From Azorinus chamasolen (Eukaryota; Mollusca; Bivalvia; Cardiida; Solecurtidae): a stretch of DNA of 64,000 nucleotides. The stretch covers positions 36,059,846-36,123,845 of the forward strand of contig OY755243.1 of assembly GCA_963576725.1 (NCBI GenBank), given 5' to 3'. The translations under genes and the position numbers were made by a program. Positions 23,894-34,689 of the stretch are shown here, piece after piece (position 1 is the stretch's first letter; every line of letters starts with the position of its first letter). The notes under the pieces were generated by a model, which was given only the letters and a program-made list of their open reading frames with translations, searched no databases and was not told the DNA's origin.

Positions 23894-26038
23894 AACTAGA
23901 ACTGTAAGCCAAAGGCTAACGAATACCCCCGCCTGGCTACTTGTCAGAACACATATCATCAATGTGAACATGTACATACAGAAACATGAAGAGATTTAAA
24001 AACAATACATGCCCCAACCCAATTTATGTAAAAACTAGACTGTCGCAGGACAGCAAAGCTCGCCTATTGTAGACCTTGTCTATAAAGATGAAGTCCAAAA
24101 TATTTTTCTATTTAAACTGAACTACATCAATGTTAAACCTACTGGCAAACTCTATTCCAAATACCAGCTACCTATGGCAAGTATTTCATGTTGTATTAGT
24201 GCATCTTAACACTTACCCCCAAGCCCCAATTTCAGCTCAAAAAGCTAAGTCCAAAACAGGTGAAATTTGACTAAAATTCAGTTTTATTTTAAATTTTAAC
24301 TACACTACATCATTATTCAACACATTGGGAACCTCCATTTCAAGTATCAGGTTCCTAGGGCAAATATTTCATGTAGTATTAGTGCATTTCAACACTTACC
24401 CCAAAACTTTAACCTTCCTATTTCAGCCCAAAAAGCTAAGTCCAAAACAGGTGAAATTTGACTAAAATTCAGTTTTATTTTAAATTTTAACTACACTACA
24501 TCAATGTTCAATACATCGGGAACCTCCATTTCAAGTATCAGCTTCCTAGGGTAAATATTTCATGTAGTATTAGTGCATTTCAACACTTACCCCAAAAATT
24601 TAACCTTGAGATTTCAGCCCAAAAAGCTAAGTCCAAAACAGGTGAAATTTTGACTAAAATTCAATTTAATTTTTAAATTTTAACTACACTACATCAATGT
24701 TCAACACACTTGGAACCTCCATTTCAAGTATCAGCTTCCTAGGGCAAATATTTCATGTAGTATTAGTGCATTTCAACACTTACCCCAAAACTTTAACCAA
24801 AAGCCAACGACAACGCAGACGCCGACGCCGGGGTGATTCCATAAGCCCCCCTATTCTTCGAATAGGCGAGCTAAAAATGACAAGATGTTCAGCAAAAATG
24901 AAGAATAATTCAGAATTCAGAGAAATAAGACCCTTTCATGAGGTTTTATCCACACAGCAAATTTTTCTCACATTCTAAGTACATTTGTAATAAGTTATGA
25001 GAGCACTGAAACCAATGCCATGGTCCCTGACCGGTTGAAGTCTGTCACAATGTAATGAAAAGCACTTATGTGCTGCACATTCATACAAGAACCTGTATAT
25101 CATACTTATTGATTCAAATATATCACTTCTAACATGTAATATTTAATCCAAGATCAATCACAAACATAAATAAAGCAACTTTTACCAAATATTGTCAAGT
25201 CCAAAAAGGGAGATAAGTCTGTTAAAATTCATAGAAGTGTTATGGCTGCTGCCAATGTCATCCAATAAGTTCAAGCAGCTTTATTTATTTTTGTGAAGTG
25301 TTAACTCCAAAGTTCTAAACTTAGGTACCTTTTCAGAAAAACATTAAGTTCAAGGACCATAACTGTGAAAAGACCGATATTCGAAATTAAGCTGTAACTC
25401 ATCTAGATTTAGCTTTATGTCAAATATAAAGTTAATATCTCCAACCACTTCCAAAGAAAGACGGGAAAATTGAAAATTTGACAAAAAATTAAAGTTCAAG
25501 CCATAACTCTGGCAAAAATTATTCAACCAGACTGAGATTGGGAATTAAGCTGTAAATCATGTAGATTTAGCTTTATGCCAAATATAAAGTTAATATCTCC
25601 AACCACTTCCGAAAAAAGTCTTCGAAAATTCAAAATTTGAAGAAAAAAATTAAAGTTCAAGGGCAATAACTCTGGAAATAATTATTCAACCGGACTGAGA
25701 TTGGAACATAAGTTGTAACTTATCTAGATATAGCTTTGTACTAAATATAGAGTTGATATCTCCAGTCACTTCCATAAAAAGTTGAGAAAACCGGAAAACA
25801 TTGGTAGGGGACTAAAAGGGGGAGATAACTCCTGAAGTAGTGGTCTGATCATAATGAAAATATGCGGTGCACAGGTTTATATGGTCATATGGCTACACAT
25901 GAAGTTTCAACAAAATTGAAGCAAAACTGTAGAAGAAGAAGGCCGGACAAAATTGTGTCCACGGATGGACAGACGGACGGACAACCTGATTCCAGTATAC
26001 ACACCCCCCAAAAAACTTCGTTGTGGGGGGTATAATAA
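23894..26038 (+). mobile_element. Tandem-core element, ATACCCCC family
   Basis: AACTAGAACTGTAAGCCAAA with hairpin AGCC/GGCT and GAATACCCCC at the left; TTGTGGGGGGTATAATAA at the right. Core units near 25,200-25,800 (TAGCTTTATGCCAAATATAA, ATCTCCAACCACTTCC) are about 160-170 bp. Another element has inserted near its left end. Confidence 0.7.
24030..24877 (+). mobile_element. Tandem-core element, CTCGCCTATT family
   Basis: Hairpin CTGTCGCAGGACAG then GCTCGCCTATT at the left; GACGCCGACGCCGGGGTGAT and GAATAGGCGAGCTAAAAA at the right. Four core units of about 186 bp (AGCTAAGTCCAAAACAGGTG, ATTTCATGTAGTATTAGTGC). Confidence 0.8.
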
Positions 26039-26809
26039 ATGGACATGTTTAATGCTTTTCAGATAGTTCTTGAATGCTACGCAGTCGCGTTTTCCGTAAT
26101 TCATTTGTTTGGAACGAAGTTTACAGTATTACACAAGGACCCCTTGTCCGAGAAGGTTTACTTTCAGTTTCACGAAATCGTCGCCAATTATCACTTTTCT
26201 TGTTTCTTTACCAAATGTCAACGTAATTTCTTTCTCTAGCCATCTTGGGTAGAACTTATTTTTCACATTGTTATCGTAATCTCTGCCTGTGAATCTCATT
26301 TTTGTCTTAAATTCAGATTAATTGACAGTACACAGACGGCATATTGGAAGGTTGAACGAACACTGCATAATATGAGCGTTTTGATTGGCTGTAGGACAAG
26401 AGTCTCGTTATTCCATTAGCTGAACCGAAATCTCGCTGTTAACGTTACTAACGCCGATTTACTTGGAATAGCAAAGATAGTGAAAGAATATATCGGCGAA
26501 TAATAATTTCCTGAATGAATCGCCATAACACCCCCCCCCCCCCCCCACCCCCTCCAAATTTCTCATCGGATTTACATCGATCTCAATAACGGCCCTAAGT
26601 GAACCAAAATCCGCGGAATTCTGCGGATCCTCGGAAAATTCTCACCCTTGGGTCATCTGCTGGATTTTAAACAAGCAACTGATCAGGATCCATGCTGTTT
26701 GACAATATCAGAACAGTTCACATAAGCCTCAGACAAAATAACAAATAACTGAATTGAAAGACTTCATATTCTACCTGCCAACAAACCCTTTTGTTCTGGC
26801 CAGACTTAC

Positions 26810-26961
26810 CTGCCCCTGCCTGAAGTACACTCCTTTTGTTTCAGCGTACAGCTGTCTGACACCTGTGTCTCCTCTGTCACCATATATGGTAATATAAACA
26901 TTTGCCTCCGTCCCTCCTCCCCACAGATCTCCAGTGTAGACATCCACCTGGTATTTGATCA
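26810..26961 (-). CDS. Exon 6: N-terminal half of PLAT 2
   Basis: 152 nt between ATTTTTCAG and a GTAAGT donor. It encodes IKYQVDVYTGD, then GGGTEANVYITIYGDRGDTG and RQLYAETKGVYFRQGQ. This is a textbook LOXHD1 PLAT half, with Y-V-V-TG, GTeAnVyitiyGdrGdtG and the F--Gq end in the expected order and spacing. Confidence 0.94.
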
Positions 26962-27405
26962 CTGAAAAATTACAAACATGGACTAGATGAGGAGCTGTAG
27001 ACAGGAGTTGAACTGATCTGTCAAAATCACGATTTCTCAGTCAAACTCAATCTCGCTGCTACCCGCAAGTATCTTCTCCAACAGGTGACTCTAATGAGTA
27101 GCAGCAAAACTGAGTTTCGTGGAGAATGAAATAAAATATTTTACCTAGATTTCCTAAAAGCATGATCTATTGACATAACAAAAAAAAGTGACACACTGAC
27201 TGATAAAAAGATGAATTGCAGAGAAATTATTCCTAAGAGTCATCCTGCAAATGCAGGTGATACAAAAATGTCAGGTAAAGTCCATCTAACACGACCACTC
27301 AAAAGATGTAGAATTCTTGATTTCTTATACATGCCGAAGCTTAATTCAGAACAAACATTAGCAGAAATATCCTTCAGAAGCTTTCTGCTATACTTTTGCC
27401 CTGCA

Positions 27406-27635
27406 TTAACCCATTCCCTCATATTGACGACTTTTGACGACTCTGTAAAAGTCACTTTGTGAAACCATTGTGATAAATAGAGCATTTTGCTCCTATAGGA
27501 GCAAATGCTCTATTTATCACAATGGTTTCAAACTACAAAATTCTAAAGTTTTCCATTTCTCTAGTTAATGCTCCTTTTCGACAGATTTATTCAAAGAGGT
27601 TGTATCTAAAAATAGCCTATGAGGTAATGGGTTAA
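27406..27635. mobile_element. B-type palindromic MITE (TTAA)
   Basis: TTAACCCATTCCCTCATATT and ATGAGGTAATGGGTTAA. The fold-back has one extra T in the left arm (GAGCATTTTGCTCC). Two overlapping open frames here come from flanking non-coding sequence. Confidence 0.8.
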
Positions 27636-27948
27636 GCAACTTCCTGCTTTTAAAGACTCCTATGGCAAAACCATTATGTGGGCACTTTAGCACGGTTCTA
27701 CAGTATGGCAGATATTGTTGATCACTTGTTGATTAGCTGCAAACCATTATTGCTAAACATCAAAGTTTTAGTTGCTAGGGTTTCCCATGGCACATAGATG
27801 TAGAGACAGTTTCAGTTGAGTACAATTATTTGATGTTTTCTACCAGACAACAACTACATTTATAGGCTGCCATCCTTCATTTGACAACAGCAGAATTGGT
27901 CAATCCAAAAAAGCATTTCCTTCATGAGACAAAAATCCTAACAAGTCA

Positions 27949-28186
27949 ATGAACTTTTTCCTTCATATAGATGCCTTTCATCCTCTTTCAAACTGAGTAA
28001 GTCCAGATCTGATGGTCCCCGTAGAAGCTGTCTGATCAGGTTCATCTCTGTTTGCTTATGAAATTATGATAAACCTGACTCTTCAGATTCTACCAATACC
28101 AAGAATTCATGTGTACAAAAAATTGGCTAATAATTATTCATGATGTCAATATTTCTTACATAAATATTAAACAAGAAAAGGGTATG
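27949..28186. mobile_element. A-type MITE, ends eroded
   Basis: TTTTTCCTTCATATAGATGC to ACAAGAAAAGGGTATGG. Arms GTCCAGATCTGATGGTCC and GAAGCTGTCTGATCAGG. Both TTAA ends have mutated. It lies 20 nt past the exon 5 donor. Confidence 0.55.
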
Positions 28187-28206
28187 GAAGTGAAAGTAAG
28201 CATTAC

Positions 28207-28339
28207 AAGGTAGAATAGGTTCTCCTTGTCGTTTGACAGCCAGTTCCCTGGTTATCTCTTGGTCATCTTCATCCCTTGCAAGCCATCGGCGGGGGTTAAA
28301 GTTCAGCTCCTCCCCTGTGTCCATGTCCACCATGTGTAC
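28207..28339 (-). CDS. Exon 5: C-terminal part of PLAT 1
   Basis: The exon is 133 nt from a TTTTTCAG acceptor to a GTAATG donor, a rather weak site, leaving one base. VHMVDMDTGEELNFNPRRWL then ARDEDDQEITREL is the hallmark closing strand of LOXHD1-type PLAT repeats (y-FpC-rWLa-deddg-i-reL). Cys of the usual FPC is Asn-Pro here. KRQGEPILP is the linker to PLAT 2. Confidence 0.93.
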
Positions 28340-28679
28340 CTGAAAAAGCATGCAACAACTGACTTTCAGATCTTCAACATCAAACACATTATCTAAATTA
28401 TTTTTGAATTTTGCAATGAACCCTGACTGAGATACATTTTCACACAGATCAGACTGCTCCTGTCATGTTGACTGAGGGTCTACACAAACACGAATGAAAA
28501 TCAACAAATCTTGTTCATCCAAAGAAACAGTGTAGATACTGACCAGATTTGCTAGTAGGAATATGTAATCGCACCTTACAACTTGATAATCATCAGTAAG
28601 TTTCATTTATACTGCCTATACATGTATGTATATAGACTTGATACATGTATTTCTTTCAAGGACTTACTTTCACATCAGT

Positions 28680-29130
28680 TTAACCCTTTGCCTGATACAT
28701 GATAGAGACACCTCTTAACAAATTCCCATATGGACTATTTTTAGATACAACCTCATTGATTAAATCTACCAAAAATGAGCATTAACTAGAGAAAGGGAAA
28801 TTCTCAGATTTTTGTAGTTTTGAAACCATTGTGATAAATAGAGCATTTGCTCCTGTGGAGCAAATGCTCTATTTATCACAATGGTTTCACAAAGTGACCT
28901 TTACAGTAGCGTCAAAAGGCATCAATATACGGGAATGGGTTAACACATTTTCAAACAGAGAAGATCCAGAGCCTACCATCTGATCAGGACCTGCTTTGTT
29001 TGCTCATGAAATAATATATATCTGATTCTAAAGTTTATATCATGGCCAAAGATATTTATGTTCATATGCCATTATAAAAGTTCAGCTAATAAAAATTTCT
29101 TTCATGAATATTCATCAGATAAAGAGTTAA
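28680..29130. mobile_element. A-type MITE interrupted by a B-type MITE
   Basis: TTAACCCTTTGCCTGATACA starts it and CAGATAAAGAGTTAA ends it. The A-type sequence breaks at GACACCTCTTAA and resumes CACATTTTCAAACAGAG after the inner copy. The right half keeps ATATTCATC. Confidence 0.7.
28715..28943. mobile_element. B-type MITE nested at TTAA
   Basis: TTAACAAATTCCCATATGGA and ATATACGGGAATGGGTTAA ends with the standard fold-back, turn GCTCCTGTGGAGC. Both host junctions are TTAA. Confidence 0.8.
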
Positions 29131-29365
29131 GGATTATAAACTTTGATTTAAATATTGCATGTACATGATGGTAACAAGAGTGGACTAGAAGGCCACCTAA
29201 GGACAAAGCCATAAGCATTTCTGTTATAAAACAAATTACATGTACTTCCTGACACATGGATGGACAGACAAGGGAAAGGAAACTCAACATTTGTATACAG
29301 TAGTTCCCATAATGCAAACATAGGAATAAATTAGTTAAGTTGGGCACAAATATAGTGTGTCTTAC

Positions 29366-29452
29366 CTCATCACACAGCCAGCCAGGGAAGTCTCCTGAGT
29401 TATCATGAGCAAGCCTGATTTTGTAAATCTCACCGACAGTGCCAACAGATAT
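29366..29452 (-). CDS. Exon 4: middle of PLAT 1
   Basis: This is a short 29-codon exon between a TGCTTCAG acceptor and a GTAAGA donor, phase 0 at both ends. It encodes VGTVGEIYKIRLAHDNSGD followed by FPGWLCDE. This is the PLAT stretch LG-kirighDn-g--pgWfld-v, with the calcium-site-like Asp-Asn kept and Cys in place of the usual Leu/Glu after Trp-Leu. Confidence 0.92.
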
Positions 29453-29924
29453 CTGAAGCACGAAAACCAATACATAATAATGTACCTGCTTGATCATCTA
29501 AAAGGGCACTGACCTTGGCAATAGCTTAAAATTGGAGCTTGTCGACTGTTGATCATACCCTAATTATTCTAATTGGAACTTGTAGACAATTACTTAAGTT
29601 TTTGGCACCATTAGACAATTTCAAACCAGACTGACATACATGTAGTAATCAATACTATAAACCCTGATTAAACTGATCCAGTATGAACTGGGTCTACACT
29701 ATTTGCCTAAGCTCTTAAAATAGGGTATACCGGTATATAAAATTCATTTTTTACATCGCAATATCTCTATTTAAGTGCTAGTTGTTTGTGAATAACAGTA
29801 GCAATTTGACTAGTTCTGATCTGATCAAGCTTTTGAGAAACTATTGACCAAGCATCATGAAACAAGCTTTTAAGAAACTATTGATCAAGTGTCAAATAGC
29901 TTGGATATTGACAATGCATTGAGT

Positions 29925-30096
29925 TATAAAAGAACATTTTTTGCCAAGGCAGAAACTGTGGAATCAGATCTGTTCTATTCTATAAGCAAACAGAGCAGGC
30001 CATGATCTGATGGCTCCTATTATAAGGAGCCATCTGATCTGGGTCTGCTCTGTTTGTGCAGTCGTTAAAAGGCGTCTCTATCAGATAAAGACTTAA
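29925..30096. mobile_element. A-type MITE, left part missing
   Basis: GCCATGATCTGATGGCTCC and GGAGCCATCTGATCTGGGTC form arms around TATTATAA, and the end AGATAAAGACTTAA is readable. Confidence 0.5.
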
Positions 30097-30216
30097 ACTG
30101 AAGAATGTTTCTTCAAAACATTTCTGCAGTCAACAGAATATCTTTCATTTCATCATTTGGGTTACAGAATTCCTAAAGATTCTTCTCTCACAATGTGAAA
30201 GTACTGCTCAACTCAC

Positions 30217-30380
30217 TTCAAATTCATCAACTTGTCCTGGTTGGAAGTTGCTTCCATCTCCATTGCCCAGTGTGCAGGGCCCAGAATTGCCTTTAGTGCC
30301 ATACACTGTAATGGTGACCTGTGCTTGGGTACCAGCTGATGGCAGAGCATTAGTACGAAGGGTGACCATCCACCTGCCCC
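30217..30380 (-). CDS. Exon 3: N-terminal half of PLAT 1
   Basis: The acceptor is CCATTACAG and the donor GTGAGT. The 164 nt take up the phase-1 base from exon 2 and leave in phase 0. The translation has the opening beta strand (GRWMVTLRTN), then AGTQAQVTITVYGTKG, which is the PLAT core where LOXHD1 repeats read GTdA-V-i-lyG. It ends with FQPGQVDEFE, matching the conserved FerG-xxDeFxv stretch. The usual first Tyr of a LOXHD1 repeat is replaced by Trp. Confidence 0.92.
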
Positions 30381-30390
30381 CTGTAATGGA

Positions 30391-31455
30391 TAGTCAAAGC
30401 AGAGAGATCTAAAGTTTATTAAAGTTTATTTAATGTCTGCAAAATAACATGGTATACACCATTCTTATATGGACAATATGTTCCCTGGTGAGAAACAGCG
30501 TCTCATCAGGATGCAGTAAAGATTTGATAGAACGTTCTTGGTTAATATGTTTCCTTTGATAAAACGTTTAAATTGGCGAGTCTCGGCCAATTGCCTTCTT
30601 TATCTATACTGCAAAAGATCAGATACAATGTTCTTGTTTTCAACGTTTTCCTGTTTTGAACGTTCGAGAGAGTTTATCCCAAACTGCTTGTAGCTGTAAT
30701 TATAACAACGTTCATGAGTGGGAATCAATTAACCATGAAAATCTCTCAAAACGCATGTTTGCAAACACATTGGCGAATACTCAAACTTAGAGTCCTAATT
30801 GACACCTAATTGTAATGGCATCTTCCGTTGAATAGTGAATAAATACATTTGTACAGGATCAGTCAAAATAAAGAATTTATAGCTGCAAATTGCTGCTTCA
30901 ATTGAAAGCATTCTCTATCTGTTGAGATTCGGTCCGAGTTTTATTATTACTGCACCGTTGAATCTGATCTGTCAAAACTCAAGTCTGATTTGTAGTTACT
31001 TTCGTACTTTTTTTTAATCTGCATCCTGTTAAAACTATGACTGTTTGGAACCTGATCTTGATCCAATTTTATAATATGACGTCTAATTCTAAGAGCTGTA
31101 TTAACCCTGGGAAAAAATCGAAAGTTCCTTTCGACATCATTTGTTCGCCATTTGCAATTTGAAAAGAAGATGGGGAAAAGTGTTTATAGGGTCTGAAATC
31201 TTTATTTTATAATGCAATTGTGGGAAACGCGGACACAGAGTTCCTGAAAACAATGGCACAAGTGATTAAACTTTATCTCAATCCGGTAAGAAATAGAAAC
31301 AAATATCAATTCAAACAAATTCAAAGGCTCAGTGGACACTGGTAGGTTGTTGCTCCGAATGAAAGATAAAATACTTATAACGTTTCTCTGTTATAATGTT
31401 TTCTTTACCATGGTCCCTTGCGAAACACTATAAACAATCTTTACTGTACAAACTT
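30391..31455. other. Intron 2 sequence without recognised repeats or genes
   Basis: I see no exon and no repeat end here. The stretch has scattered GAACGTT/AACGTTC motifs (for example near 30,530, 30,650, 30,710) of unknown meaning. Confidence 0.4.
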
Positions 31456-31980
31456 CAACTTTGTTTAATATTCATGTAATAAATAATTATATCATAAATA
31501 TTCATTAGCTGAGTGTAATGGAACATGAGCAGGAATATTTTTACTGTAACAGAAACTGGAAATCAAATCTATATTACATTCCACTAGCAATCAGAGCAGA
31601 CTCTGATAAGACTTTAGTTTACCATCATGCATTTGATCCATAGTTAAACTATCTGGTACTTGAAATAGATTAAAACTATCTGGTACTTGAAATAGATTTA
31701 ACTCATTTTTAACACTTTAAAGTAAAAAAAAAATCAAGGAAATTTTTTACAGTTACAAAAACTGTAGAATCAGACCTATATCATGTCATGAGCAAAAAGG
31801 GTAGATCCAGATTAGGCGGCTCCTACAAGAAACATCTGATCTGGGTTTACTCTGTCTGGGTGCGAAAAAGCATTTATAGAACAGGATTAAATTATCCTTT
31901 CAGGTCTAGCTTATAGCACCAAAAGATGTAACAACACTTACTGAGTTTTATTTATACTACATGTACCCTGTCTAACCAAG

Positions 31981-32204
31981 TTAACCCTTTACTTCATGTA
32001 AGAAATAATGACTTCATGAATATTAATTACATTAATTTTTATAATAACTCATGGAGACTGGAAGTTTTGGCCTTATCTATATTATTTCATGAGCAAAACA
32101 GAATAGTCTGTCTCTGATCAGATGGCTCCTACAGGAGCCATCTGATCTGGGTCTACTCTGTTTGCAAAGGCGTAGAAAGGCGTATTTCTGGAATAAAGGT
32201 TTAA
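31981..32204. mobile_element. A-type palindromic MITE (TTAA)
   Basis: TTAACCCTTTACTTCATGTA to GGAATAAAGGTTTAA. Almost perfect arms CTGATCAGATGGCTCCTACA and GGAGCCATCTGATCTGGG. Just left of it (about 31,460-31,890) lies an older copy with arms GGCGGCTCC/ACATCTGATC. Confidence 0.75.
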
Positions 32205-33124
32205 TGTACTCTTAGACATTTGGACGCAGAAACAGCATTGTCAGTAAATAAAGTTGAAGTTTCTTATTGGTGCTTGACATATACAAAACGTTCATGTGAT
32301 TATGCATTACTTTTGGATAGTGCTTCGAGGTCTTCAAAATATTAAAGAAATGGCATAACATGAATGAAATGCATCGAGAGCAGTTGGTGGCGTAAGAAAC
32401 CTTTGACATTAGTAGTAGAATGGTCAGGCTAGGTTTTAACCCAGGACAGACAAGCACTGTCGTAATTTGCAAACTGTGGAGACCTAGATCAGAGAGCTCC
32501 TAGGAGCCCTTTGATCAGGGGCTGCAATGTTTGACATTCAAAACTAAAACTATCACTAAAGGTGATTAATAACACACCCCCCCCCCCCCCATATTAGCAC
32601 ATTGGGGTCAATGCAGGACTACCCATCAACTAAGATATTATTATTACACCTATCTCAGGGTCTAAACTGTAACATAATATAAGGGGAGATAATTCAACAA
32701 TGATGTGAAGAAGTTAAACCAAAAATCACAGGATTACAATTTCAGATGGTATTTAATACAGCAAAATTAAAAAAAAAAAATCCATTGAAGTGTATGTGTA
32801 TGCGTTTCATTACGAAAAGAGAGATAATTAGCAAAAAGAAGAGACAAATCAAAACCCTAATCGCAGGTGCACAACTGCAGATGGTGTTCAATAATACTTA
32901 AAAATTCAAAAAGGTTCTGTTAAGGTATGACAGAGAAAAGCTCCGGAACGCTAAATTTTCATTTGTTAAATTATGAAAATGGAGATAATTCATGCATGCA
33001 CGAAGCGACAATTCAAACCCTTTAAAGGAGTTGCACAACTTTAGATTATCTTCAACAACAGTGCAAAATTTAAAAAAGTTCTGTTGAGGTATGACAGAGG
33101 AAAGCTCCGGCCAATTTCATTTAT

Positions 33125-34604
33125 AACAAGAGAGTTGTCACAGGTGACAAATGCCCCCAAAGTGTTTGACACCGAAATGCTTTTTGGCGGAAAAACAATA
33201 CAATGTAATGCAGGTGTTACATGAAATTTTGATGCTGTTAAAAATGACACAGGAGTCAGTTCTTAACATTAAAAACAGAAACTTTGACGATTATGATACT
33301 GGTAGCTAAGAAAAGAGCCGGGGGTCGAAACTTAGTTAAAAAGGACCCTAGGTCATTCTCACCGTTAAAAAAGACCCTGGGGTTGATTATCAACGTTAAA
33401 AACAGATCCTGGGTAAATTCTTAACGTTTTAAAAAAAGACACAGGGTCAAATTCGGAATCCGTAGCTGATAAGGTATAGGAGATATTTTCCGGCCAAGCT
33501 TTTAGTAAAATCTAGGTCAAAGGTCAAGGTCAAGGTCACAGTGACCTGAAAATGGTATGCGACACTCCGCCATCCAAAGATGAACTCACACACCAAATTT
33601 GGAATCCGTAGCTGGTAAGGTATAGGAGATATGCTCTGGAAAAGCTTTTTGTAAAATTGAGGTCAAAGGTCAAGGTCACAGTGACCTGAAAATAGTACGC
33701 GACACTCCGCCATCCCAAGATGAACTAACACACCAAATTTGGAATACGTAGCTGGTAAGATATAGGAGATATGCTCCGGACAAGCTTTTTGTAAAATCGA
33801 GGTCAAAGGTCAAGGTCAAGGTCACAGTGACCTGAAAATGGTATGCAACACTCCGCCATCCCAAGATGAACTCACACACCAAAATTGGAATCCGTAGCTG
33901 GCAAGGTATAGGAGATATGCTCCGGACAAGCTTTTTGTAAAATCGAGGTCAAAGGTCAAGGTCAAGGTCACAGTGACCTGAAAATGGTACGCGATACTCC
34001 GCCATCCCAAGATGAACTCACACACCAAATTTGGAATCCGTAGCTGGTAAGGTATAGGAGATATGCTCCGGACAAGCTTTTTGTATAATTGAGGTCAAAA
34101 GTCAAGGTCAAGGTCACAGTGACCTGAAAATGGTACGCGACACTCCATCATCCCAAGATGAACTCACACACCAAATTTGGAATCCTTAGCTGGTAAGGTA
34201 TAGGAGATATACTCCGGACAAGGTTTTTGTAGCTGGTAAGGTATAAGCTTTTCGTAAAATCGAGGTCAAAGGTCAAGGTCAAGGTCACAGTGACCTGAAA
34301 ATGGTATGCGACACTCCGCCATCCCAAGATGAACTCAGACACTAAATTTGGAATTCGTAGGTGGTAAGGTATAGGAGATATGCTCCGGACAAGCTTTTTG
34401 TAAAATTGAGGTCAAAGGTCAAGGTCACAGTGACCTGAAAATGGTATGCGACACTCCGCCATCCCAAGATCAACTAACACACCAAATTTGGTATCCGTAG
34501 CTGATGTGACAAAGGAAATATACTCCGGGCAAAAGGTACACACACCCACCCACGCACGGTGCGATCACTATATGCCGCCAAAGCCTAGCTTTGGGGGCAT
34601 AAAA
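33125..34604 (+). mobile_element. Tandem-core element, TGCCCCCAAA family, ERE-bearing units
   Basis: AACAAGAGAGTTGTCACAGG with hairpin TTGTC/GACAA and ATGCCCCCAAA. The right end is GCTTTGGGGGCATAAAAA. Seven units of about 146 bp (GGTATAGGAGATATGCTCCG, CGACACTCCGCCATCCCAAG), each with a perfect AGGTCACAGTGACCT. Minus-strand open frames across several units are repeat artefacts. Confidence 0.8.
33533..34436. promoter_or_regulatory. Seven perfect IR3 nuclear-receptor sites
   Basis: AGGTCACAGTGACCT occurs at 33533, 33673, 33819, 33965, 34111, 34282 and 34422 (starts). It equals the consensus oestrogen response element. Most are preceded by AGGTCAAGGTCA, which adds TCAAGGTCA, the NR5A/ERR monomer site. 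Binding in the animal is not known. Confidence 0.55.
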
Positions 34605-34689
34605 ATTAAAAAAGGGAGATAATTCATGAAGAATCAACTAGAAACCACAATTGCATGTGCACAATTTCAGATGGTGTTCAACAATACTA

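Larger units (their letters stand above)
23087..26646. other. Possible composite insertion bounded by GGGTGAGAAT
   Basis: GGGTGAGAAT at the left and its complement ATTCTCACCC at the right, each followed inward by GATGA-AAA-rich sequence and a G/C homopolymer (24 C at 23,139; 16 C at 26,531). The sequence from 26,040 to 26,530 is not one of the known repeats. No target duplication is clear. Confidence 0.3.

Noticed and set aside
33536..34342. Several overlapping minus-strand frames with FQVTVTLTFDLDFTKS-type peptide
   Set aside because: They are translations of the 146-bp tandem unit and repeat with it; they do not look like a protein family.
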